Assembly: GCA_030263275.1 (NCBI GenBank)
Contig: SZOR01000001.1
Coordinates: 1-64,000 of the forward strand
DNA: 64,000 nt
Source of the DNA: DSNY01 sp016861185
Lineage (GTDB): Bacteria; Pseudomonadota; Gammaproteobacteria; Burkholderiales; Burkholderiaceae_F
Direction: 5' to 3'
Below are positions 45,442 through 52,582 of this stretch, piece after piece (positions within the stretch are counted from its first letter, which is position 1; each line of letters starts with the position of its first letter). Position numbers and translations under genes: made by a program. Under the pieces are notes generated by a model. That model was given only the letters and a program-made list of their open reading frames with translations. It was not told where the DNA came from and ran no database searches.

Positions 45442-46743
45442 TCAGGCAGCCGCGCGAGCGGCGGTAGCGAAATGCGCCGTCTGCTCGGCGCGCAACTGGT
45501 CGCACAGCCGGCCGGCCGGCAGTTCGACGTCGCGATAGCTGATCGGCTGGTCCTTGGCGATGTCGCGCTTCAACCGGCAATCGACCGAAAGCGCCATCGG
45601 CAGGTAATCGCCGCGGCGGCAGTTCTCGTACGTATCGATCAGGCCGTAGCAGGTGAAACCGCCCATGCCGTCCAATGTCTCGCCGGCCCGCAGATCGCGC
45701 TTGGCCACCGCGATCGTGTCGCACACGGGCGCGCCGCGCGGCGTGAGCGTCGGATCGCGAAAGAGTACCGCCCGCGCCACCGAGTGCGGCAACTGCATGT
45801 GCGGCAGGTGATACGGCGTGTAGAACATGTACAGCGGACCGTCGCCGAACTTGAAGTAACTCATGTATTGCTTCTTGATGGGATCGTCGTTGTACGCCAT
45901 CACGAACGCGCCGGTATGCGGTTCCGCGCCGAGCACGAAATCGACCAGGCCGCCGTTCTTGAAATCGTCGACGCTGAACTTGGTCAGCAACTCCTTGACG
46001 TGCGCGCATGCATGACCGTGCATGCCGCGCACCGCCGGGACGAAACCGGTGGCGTTACCGATGATCGCCGACTCCAGCGCCAGCTTGGAGCCGTCGGCAA
46101 AGGAGGCGACCATCGCCGCCTTCTGCTTGTGGCGCTCCGCGAACTCCCGCTGCGTCTCTGGGTTGCGGTAGCGGTTCAGGAATCCCTTGATCTGCCCCAT
46201 CAGCACCGGTCGGTATCCCATGCTGTCGACGAAGCGAAACAGGTTCATTGCCACGCCCGGCTCGTCGCCGTCGGTGTAGGTGTAGACGACGCCGGCGCGG
46301 TCCGCGTAGACCTTCAGTATCGGTCCCACGGAGGCGTCGACCTCGGCGTTCATCAGAACGACGTGTTTGCCGTTCTTGATCGCTTCCAGCGCCACGCGCG
46401 TGCCGAATTCGACATCGCCCGTGGTTTCGATCACTGCCTCCACGGCCCCGGCTTGGCACACCAAAGCTGGATCGTCGGTCACCGCGTAGCGATTGCGCGC
46501 GATCGACTGCTCCAGTGCGGCAACGCTGCTCACGCGATCGCACTCGGTCACGCCGCCATCGCGGTACGCGCGCTCGGCCTGCGCGACCGTGCGGTTCGCA
46601 ATCGCCACCAGCCGCATGCCCGGCATCGCGGTCAGGATCTGCAGCGCGATACCGCGCGCCATGTAACCCGCGCCGACCATCGCCACGCGCACCGGGTTGT
46701 TCTGCTCGAGGCGCCGCGCCAGCGCCGTGTCAACGATGATCAT
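45442..46743 (-). CDS. NAD(P)-dependent oxidoreductase with C-terminal SAF domain
   Basis: A 433-residue protein related to homoserine dehydrogenases and Gfo/Idh-like enzymes. The Rossmann domain has VRVAMVGAGYMARG (18-31), and the middle shows GKHVVLMNAEVDASVGPIL and YTDGDEPGV. The C-terminal 90 residues (AVAKRDLRAGETLDGMGGF, KRDIAKDQPISYRDVEL) form an SAF domain as in sialic-acid synthases and flagellar chaperones. The family sits in polysaccharide clusters beside RfbC-like epimerases, as here (ATGA overlap), and probably acts on a nucleotide sugar or a small precursor. Its reaction is not known to me. Confidence 0.75.
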   Translation of the reverse strand: MIIVDTALARRLEQNNPVRVAMVGAGYMARGIALQILTAMPGMRLVAIANRTVAQAERAYRDGGVTECDRVSSVAALEQSIARNRYAVTDDPALVCQAGAVEAVIETTGDVEFGTRVALEAIKNGKHVVLMNAEVDASVGPILKVYADRAGVVYTYTDGDEPGVAMNLFRFVDSMGYRPVLMGQIKGFLNRYRNPETQREFAERHKQKAAMVASFADGSKLALESAIIGNATGFVPAVRGMHGHACAHVKELLTKFSVDDFKNGGLVDFVLGAEPHTGAFVMAYNDDPIKKQYMSYFKFGDGPLYMFYTPYHLPHMQLPHSVARAVLFRDPTLTPRGAPVCDTIAVAKRDLRAGETLDGMGGFTCYGLIDTYENCRRGDYLPMALSVDCRLKRDIAKDQPISYRDVELPAGRLCDQLRAEQTAHFATAARAAA

Positions 46744-47297
46744 GTGGGGCTCCTTGTTGTAGCGCCGCCGAAGTCAAAGTCGGGCCAGTTGCGGTCGGCC
46801 TGAGAGATGACACGCACGGGTGTCGGCCAGTGTATGTCAAACGCCGGGTCGTCGTAACGAACTCCGCGCGCCGCCGCCGGCGCATAGGCGCACGAAGTGA
46901 AATAGATCAGTTCGGTATCGTCGGCCAGCGTCAGATAGCCGTGAGCACAACCCTGCGGGACGTACAGCAGGGCGTCCGACTCCGCACGCAATTCGGCGCC
47001 GACCCAGCGCCTAAACGTCGGCGATTCGGGACGCAAATCGACCGCCACGTCGTAGACGGCGCCGCGCGTGCAGCGCACGATCTTGATCTCTTTGTGCGGC
47101 GCCTCCTGGTAATGCAAGCCACGCAGTGTGCCGGTTCGCGGACTGAAGCCCGTGTTCACCTGGACAAAGCGCCCCTGCAAGCCGTGTTGCGCGAGTTCGT
47201 GCTCGCACAACATGCGCGCGAAATAGCCGCGCTCGTCGTGCCGCCGCTCCATTCGCATCAGGAATGTGCCCGCCACCCCAAGCTCGAAAAAGTGCAC
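46740..47297 (-). CDS. dTDP-4-dehydrorhamnose 3,5-epimerase-family protein
   Basis: A cupin-fold epimerase (RfbC/RmlC family) acting on 4-keto nucleotide sugars. ERRHDERGYFARML marks the N-terminus, His72 of the longer frame lies in LRGLHYQ, VYDVAVDLRPESPTF follows, and YVPQGCAHGYLTL (about 122-134) is typical. I use GTG 47297, with GGAGG four bases upstream, giving 185 residues, the family size; ATG 47327 lacks a ribosome site. The substrate is probably the CDP- or UDP-keto sugar made by the plus-strand cassette. Confidence 0.82.
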   Translation of the reverse strand: MHFFELGVAGTFLMRMERRHDERGYFARMLCEHELAQHGLQGRFVQVNTGFSPRTGTLRGLHYQEAPHKEIKIVRCTRGAVYDVAVDLRPESPTFRRWVGAELRAESDALLYVPQGCAHGYLTLADDTELIYFTSCAYAPAAARGVRYDDPAFDIHWPTPVRVISQADRNWPDFDFGGATTRSPT

Positions 47298-47403
47298 GCA
47301 TCCTCCCCGCACCGCACTCGGCTGCATGGTACCCGCGTGGATGCCTTGCCCGCTACCCCGCCGCTGCCCGTTCGACGTTAGCGCGCAGAGAGTACCGCTC
47401 GGC

Positions 47404-48417
47404 TCAGCCGCTCCACTTGCGCGCCGTGGTTCCCAGCCAGGAGGGATTGTGCGGGGTGCCGAAGCCCTTCTTGTCCGTCACGTCCTCTGGCATCGGATTC
47501 ATGTTCAGGTACCACAGCGACGTAATGTTGTTGCTCGCGCAATAGGCGAGCACTTCGGCATCCGTTTGCAACGCCCCCAAGGCAACGATCTGCGCCTCCG
47601 TGAGCGCCGTAGAGTAGAAGTGCAGCCCGCAGATGATGGCGTTCTGCTCCTCCCAGCGCGAGTAGCCACCCCAGGATTGACCGCTGCCGTTGTCGGGCGC
47701 CTGACCGACGCAGATGATCGGCGTCGGCGGCCGCACCGGCGGAGAGGTCACCTGATGTGTGATCCGTTTCGCCGTCGCGACGCTGGGCAGATCGATGTAG
47801 AACCGATGCCGGTACGTCCCGCCGCCGATGTCCTGCGCCACGAACGCCTGCGAACACCAAGCATTGTTCGTGACGTATGGCGAAGAGCCGTCGTCGCGAG
47901 TGACGAAATCGTTGGCGCTGGTCGAGATCTCCCACTTGCCGTCCCCCGTGGGAGCCGGCATCGGATAAGGATGCGCGCCGTAGTACGAGCGATCGTAGCC
48001 GGATCCCCAATCAAACTTGCCGTTGTTGCCCCAGAAGAACGTCGTGCAATAGCGCGAGCCGTCGCCGATACCGCGGACCTGATTGCGCTGATAGACCTTG
48101 AACAAGAACGTCGCTGGGTACATCGGCATCGGCGAAGGCCAGTACAGCATCCGCCGCACCGCGCCGGTGCCATCCCAATCCAATCCATAACGTGACCCCG
48201 GTGCCGGCGACGGACTGGGCGACGGCGATGGGCTCGGGTTGGGTGGCGTCCCCGGCTGCGTAGGCGGAGTCGGGTCAGGCGCTACCGTCAGTGCGGTAGA
48301 TTGACTCGATCCGCCGCATGCGACAGCCGCTAACGCCCCGATCGACGAAGAGGCGGCGGCCAAGAACGTACGTCGCGACATCGGCATCCGCGGACGTTCC
48401 TTTGAATCGTCAATCAT
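47404..48417 (-). CDS. Tat-exported protein of unknown function
   Basis: A 337-residue protein whose N-terminus has a twin-arginine signal (SRRTFLAAASSSIGALAAVACGG), quoted as SRRTFLAAA and GALAAVACGG, with a possible lipobox Cys. A Pro/Ser/Pro linker with repeated SPSP follows (about 50-73). The globular part has many Trp, Tyr and Gly residues (YWPSPMPMYPATF, WGGYSRWEEQNAI, ALTEAQIVALGALQTDAEV), similar in feel to LamG/concanavalin-like folds near the C-terminus. It may bind or modify polysaccharide outside the cell. ATG 48417 is supported by AAGGGA upstream. I do not recognise the family. Confidence 0.6.
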   Translation of the reverse strand: MIDDSKERPRMPMSRRTFLAAASSSIGALAAVACGGSSQSTALTVAPDPTPPTQPGTPPNPSPSPSPSPSPAPGSRYGLDWDGTGAVRRMLYWPSPMPMYPATFLFKVYQRNQVRGIGDGSRYCTTFFWGNNGKFDWGSGYDRSYYGAHPYPMPAPTGDGKWEISTSANDFVTRDDGSSPYVTNNAWCSQAFVAQDIGGGTYRHRFYIDLPSVATAKRITHQVTSPPVRPPTPIICVGQAPDNGSGQSWGGYSRWEEQNAIICGLHFYSTALTEAQIVALGALQTDAEVLAYCASNNITSLWYLNMNPMPEDVTDKKGFGTPHNPSWLGTTARKWSG

Positions 48418-48580
48418 GCTTCCCTTCCACAGTTCGCGGGCACCTCACGCCCTCGCCCATTCTCAAACTTCGCTGCGAGGCAGTTATCACGGCGCCTGGC
48501 TAATCCTGGCGGTTGATTCACGACACGTACTTTCCGCCAACTGGTAGCCGGGATGTCACGAATTACCGCGTTGCCCGTGG

Positions 48581-49750
48581 TCAGAGTTTTAGGAAGATGC
48601 GTCGACGATAGAGAACGAAAACGACCGAGTAGCACAACAGCATGAACACGAGCGTATAGACGAGTGCTCCCAGCTCTCGAGCCACGAAAGGTTCGAAGAA
48701 TCGCTGGTAAACAAGGTGCCGCAGCCGAATAGTGCCCTCCTCTGTCGTGACGCGACCGTACACGAGTACGCGCTGCAGGCTTTGCGCCAAGAGGTACAGT
48801 GCCAGTGCATTAGCACCCGCGACGCGCAGCGGAATGGCCCAGCCTTGATATCGGCAATGTTCGGCTAGCCATTTGATACCGGCGAGCAATTGCATCGACA
48901 GGCCGGCCATGAAGACCACGTAAGACCCGCTCCACAACTGTTTGTTGATTGGCAACACCACCTCCCATGCGCTGCCGAGCATCAGCAGCAGCATGCCCGC
49001 AGTGAAGAGCCCTGCGAGACGTGCGTTCCGTTCGCGCTCGCCGCGCAGCCAGTGACCGGCCAGCACGCCAATCACGGTCGTCGAAACTGCACCGGCCATG
49101 GGCACAATGACGATATTGACGTCGGGCGCATCCCGTGGTCCGAGCCAGCTGAGCGCTAGGCGGTCAACGTAACTCGCCGCATTGCCATCTGGCGAAAGCA
49201 CGCCCGCGCCATATCCCGGGACCGGCAGAAGCGCCAGCACGGCCCACTGCAGACCAAGGGCAGCAACGATCAGCACCCACTGCGCACGCCAGCCGGCGTA
49301 TAGGTAGATCAGCGCGGCAAATAGATAGCACCACGCAATCAGCGCCAGCGTTCCCGTGAAGTGCAGCTTGCCCCACCAGTAGTAGGGAAAGTTGACCAGG
49401 AGGAGATTGAGCAGCATCAGTAGGCCAAAGCGCGCTAACAGCCGCCTGAGTAGGGACGCGCTGGGACCGAGCGGCCGGCCGCGGTCGTCGGCCATCGCCA
49501 ACCGGATCGAAACGCCGACCGTGAACAGAAAGCCGGGAAAGATCGTGTCGGCCAGCGTCCAGCCGTGCCAGGCGGCGTGAGCAAACGGGGCGTAGGTCGG
49601 CACGTCGGGAGGGGGATGATTGACAAAGATCATGCCCACGATCATCAGACCGCGGAACACATCCAGGGAAAAGTCGCGCCGCGCCAGATCGCGCGAAACG
49701 AATCGGGACACGAATCGAGCGCCAGGCAACACAGAATCCCCGTCCATCAT
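48581..49750 (-). CDS. HGSNAT/NagX-type membrane acyltransferase, second copy
   Basis: A 389-residue protein with about ten membrane helices. RDFSLDVFRGLMIVGMIFVNHP and WTLADTIFPGFLFTVGVSI (the DxxFPxFLFxxG motif) are the classic start of NagX/DUF5009 proteins, and GANALALYLLAQSLQRVLV the typical end. It shows the family motif more clearly than the gene at 42600. The likely reaction is transfer of acetyl from acetyl-CoA onto a sugar amino or hydroxyl group in the envelope or EPS. Two adjacent ATGs (49750, 49747) are possible starts; no ribosome site decides between them. Confidence 0.82.
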   Translation of the reverse strand: MMDGDSVLPGARFVSRFVSRDLARRDFSLDVFRGLMIVGMIFVNHPPPDVPTYAPFAHAAWHGWTLADTIFPGFLFTVGVSIRLAMADDRGRPLGPSASLLRRLLARFGLLMLLNLLLVNFPYYWWGKLHFTGTLALIAWCYLFAALIYLYAGWRAQWVLIVAALGLQWAVLALLPVPGYGAGVLSPDGNAASYVDRLALSWLGPRDAPDVNIVIVPMAGAVSTTVIGVLAGHWLRGERERNARLAGLFTAGMLLLMLGSAWEVVLPINKQLWSGSYVVFMAGLSMQLLAGIKWLAEHCRYQGWAIPLRVAGANALALYLLAQSLQRVLVYGRVTTEEGTIRLRHLVYQRFFEPFVARELGALVYTLVFMLLCYSVVFVLYRRRIFLKL

Positions 49751-50157
49751 CCACAGAACGCACAGTAACTCGTGGCCGGCACCTTCGCTACGGCTAGTCG
49801 GGCGCGATGCGCTCCGCCATCAGTTGCTACGACACCGGTGCCCAGCCTTGGCGCCACCTCCTGCATCAGACCTCCACGCGCGCATATCAGCCGCCGCTTG
49901 TTGAACATCGCGTCGGGTCCTCGATCGACTCCCCCACCATCATTTGCAGCGGCTGGCCATGGGCGTTTGGCGCGTCGCCTGCTGCGTCCCTGTGTTGCCC
50001 GCCTCAAGCAATCGACCCGACTTCCTTTCGGTAGCCTTGTGCACGGCCACCTCCTTCGGCTCATAGTTCCGTCTCGGTCAACGAGACTCTCGTGCCGCCC
50101 CTTAAGATCGCCGCTTCCGCTTCAAGCTAACGGGCGAGACATTGTGCCGGAGCATGG
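49751..50157. other. Divergent intergenic region, no gene seen
   Basis: These 407 bp lie between the divergent starts of the acyltransferase and a flippase. I see no frame with family similarity and no RNA gene. A perfect 6-bp hairpin (GTCTCG-gtcaa-CGAGAC) lies near 50071-50087. GGAG at 50149-50152 serves the flippase ATG at 50158. Promoters for both genes must lie here but no hexamer pair is convincing. Confidence 0.4.
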
Positions 50158-51594
50158 ATGGATCTTGAACGCAAAGCCATTAGCGCCTTGAAATGGACCG
50201 CAGCGGCACGTCTGCTCGGTCAACTGGCGAGTTGGCTGATCACGCTCGTCGTCATTCGGATCCTCGACCCTGGCGACTACGGTCTGATGGCGATGACCGC
50301 TGCAGCCGTCTCGCTTGCTGCTGCGGTCGCAGAGTTCGGCCTTGGTCCGTCGATCGTGCAGCGGCAAGCGCTGCCCGACGAGACGCTGCGCAAGCTCGTC
50401 GGGTTCTCGATCCTGCTTCATCTGGTACTGGCCGTCGTGGTTGCCAGCGTTGCGCCGGTTATGGCGTGGTACTTCGGCGATGCGCGGCTTGCGCCACTGG
50501 TGCGGTTCGCCGCACTGCATTTCGTTTTCGCGGCGCTCGCCGCGGCACCGCACGCGTTGGCCATGCGATCGCTCGACTTCAAGCTGCTCGCCCAAGTCGA
50601 CCTCGGGTCAGGCCTGTTCGCGAGCGTGGTATCGCTTGCGCTTGCGCTCGCAGATGCCGGCGCCTGGGCACTGGTCGGCGCCGCCGTAGCGGGCGCCGCG
50701 CTGCGTGCGGGGTTGCTCGCGATCGGCGGCGATAAAGTCAGACCCGACTTTCGGTTCGTCGGAATGGCAGCTGATCTCAAGTACAGCTCGACGCTTGCGA
50801 CCAGTCACATCCTTTGGTCCGCGCTCAATCAGTGCGACGCGATCATCGGGGGCCGCATCTTGAGCCGCGAGGCGTTGGGCACGTACTCGGTTGCGCTCAA
50901 TCTGGCGCTGTTGCCGATGAACAAGATCCTCGGCGTGATCAACCAGGTTGCCTTCTCCGCGGTCGCGCGTCTGCAGGATGAGGCTGAGCGGCTGCAACTA
51001 CGCCTCCTGCAATCGTTGCGCCTGCTGGCTGCCAGTGGCATCGCCATGCTTTGGGGGCTCACTGCCGTCGCGCCGGAACTGGTGCGCTCGGTACTCGGCG
51101 CAAAATGGGAGGCCGCCATCCTGCCATTACAGCTGATAGGACTGATCGTGCCCTTTCGGTTGGTAATGGCACTGCTATCGACCGCCGTTGCGGGCATCGG
51201 CCGCGCAGACGTTAGCTTGCGGAACACCGTTACGGCCGCCATCATTTGGCCGCTTTGCTTTCTGCTGGGTGCACAGTTCGGCGCCACAGGACTCGCAGCC
51301 GCGTGGCTCGGTGCGGTGCCGCTGTCCTTCGCATTCAATTCTCGACGCGTTGTCAGGGCACTGGGCTTTGGCATCACTCGTTTGGCGCGATGCGTCGCTG
51401 GGTCTGTTGTTGCAGGGACCATCATGCTGGCGGCCGTTGCGGGCGCGCGCGCTGCCGCGGCGGATCTATCGGACGTGGTTCGGCTCGGCGTCCTCATTGC
51501 GGTCGGCGCGGCCGTCTACCTTGTCGTGCTGGTCGCGCTCGACCGCGAACTGGTGTCGGATGCCAGGCGGTTACTGGCCGCCGCCAAGACGTAG
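50158..51594 (+). CDS. Lipopolysaccharide/EPS flippase, Wzx-like
   Basis: A 478-residue protein with 12-14 membrane helices. The N-terminus (ALKWTAAARLLGQLASWLIT, VVIRILDPGDYGLMAM, EFGLGPSIVQR) is typical of WzxC/TuaB-type flippases that export lipid-linked repeats. ALNQCDAIIGGRILSREALGTYSVALNLALLPM (quoted as ALNQCDAIIGGRIL and LGTYSVALNLALLPM) fits too. It is the second intact flippase in the window, which suggests either two polysaccharides or exchange of modules. ATG 50158 is preferred to ATG 50154, which leads to an early stop. Confidence 0.88.
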   Translation: MDLERKAISALKWTAAARLLGQLASWLITLVVIRILDPGDYGLMAMTAAAVSLAAAVAEFGLGPSIVQRQALPDETLRKLVGFSILLHLVLAVVVASVAPVMAWYFGDARLAPLVRFAALHFVFAALAAAPHALAMRSLDFKLLAQVDLGSGLFASVVSLALALADAGAWALVGAAVAGAALRAGLLAIGGDKVRPDFRFVGMAADLKYSSTLATSHILWSALNQCDAIIGGRILSREALGTYSVALNLALLPMNKILGVINQVAFSAVARLQDEAERLQLRLLQSLRLLAASGIAMLWGLTAVAPELVRSVLGAKWEAAILPLQLIGLIVPFRLVMALLSTAVAGIGRADVSLRNTVTAAIIWPLCFLLGAQFGATGLAAAWLGAVPLSFAFNSRRVVRALGFGITRLARCVAGSVVAGTIMLAAVAGARAAAADLSDVVRLGVLIAVGAAVYLVVLVALDRELVSDARRLLAAAKT

Positions 51595-51756
51595 CGAATC
51601 GCTGAACCAGCGAAGACCGCGATACCGGCGTTCCGGTCAGCGTCGCCTTTCGTGCTGCAGTGGACTATGAAGGCGCGCCGCCTGGTCGGCATCAATCGTC
51701 GCGCTTACGCAGAACGGCTCGAAGGCAAGACGCACGGCGATTCCGTGCCCGTTTGC

Positions 51757-52479
51757 CTACGCGATCACGGCAGCCGCCGCAACCACCCCTGACGGCATTG
51801 GAAGCGAGACAACCTGCGCCGTCCAGGCGTGCGGGCCACAACGTAAGTCGACGAAACAAGGGTTGTGATCTAGATCGCAGCGGACGTCGACCCGCCGCAG
51901 CGGCAGCGCAAGCCCAATGCCCGCGGCCTTAACGCAAGCTTCCTTTCGCGTCCAGAAGCGCAGAAAACGGATGTCCGCCGTGGCGGCGTCCCCGCACCGC
52001 CATGCTTGATACTCCCGGTCCGACAGATGCGTCCGGGCCATGTGTCCGAGTTCGGGCACGTTGCCAACACGCTCGATGTCGACACCGATGTCGCGCGATT
52101 CACTGACGCCGATGAGTACGGCCGCGCCACTGCGGCTGATGCTGAAGCGGGCGCGGTCTCCGGCCAGGCGTGGCTTGCCACGATCGTCGATAACGAACTC
52201 CATCTGGGTGTCGGGATACCCGTACACTGCGCTCAGTATGCTGCGAAGTGCGGCATGGCTTGCGAGGAGACGAAGCGCCTCAAGCCGGTCGTGCATTCGC
52301 GCGGCGCGTTGAAGGTCGCGGCTGTCGAGCAAACTGGGCGGCACCGCGACGTCCACGGGAACGTCAAAGCGGAGGATGAGCACGCCGGGATCGAGCCGGT
52401 GCGAGACCTCAAGGCAGGCACCGTCGAGCCAATCAAGCGACAGCGCGCCCGTACTGATCCGCCTGCCGGCGAAACCCAT
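51757..52479 (-). CDS. 4'-phosphopantetheinyl transferase, Sfp type
   Basis: A 240-residue enzyme that attaches the phosphopantetheine arm to carrier proteins. The metal-binding motif is GVDIERV and the second motif FWTRKEACVKAAG has the W-x-x-K-E-A core; RFSISRSGAAVLIGVS lies before it. It faces away from the NRPS-like gene, with 103 bp between starts, and most likely activates Ser547 of that protein. An alternative partner is an acyl carrier protein of the XrtA locus outside the window. The ribosome site is weak. Confidence 0.9.
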   Translation of the reverse strand: MGFAGRRISTGALSLDWLDGACLEVSHRLDPGVLILRFDVPVDVAVPPSLLDSRDLQRAARMHDRLEALRLLASHAALRSILSAVYGYPDTQMEFVIDDRGKPRLAGDRARFSISRSGAAVLIGVSESRDIGVDIERVGNVPELGHMARTHLSDREYQAWRCGDAATADIRFLRFWTRKEACVKAAGIGLALPLRRVDVRCDLDHNPCFVDLRCGPHAWTAQVVSLPMPSGVVAAAAVIA

Positions 52480-52582
52480 CGGAAAGCCCCGGGCTATTGA
52501 AGAAATGCTGCGATGATCCGTTTATCTATATTGCCGGAGCGCGCAATCCTGCGCCGCTGGCTCCGCCCGATCATCGGCAAGT
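52480..52582. promoter_or_regulatory. Divergent promoter region between the PPTase and NRPS-like genes
   Basis: The only AT-rich patch in this 103-bp gap, TTTATCTATATT (52521-52532), offers a -10-like TATATT (52527-52532) for the NRPS-like gene, about 50 bp before its start. It also offers TATAGA on the opposite strand for the PPTase gene. No clear -35 hexamers accompany them, so an activator may be needed. Shared control of carrier-protein enzyme and its activator would be sensible. Confidence 0.35.
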
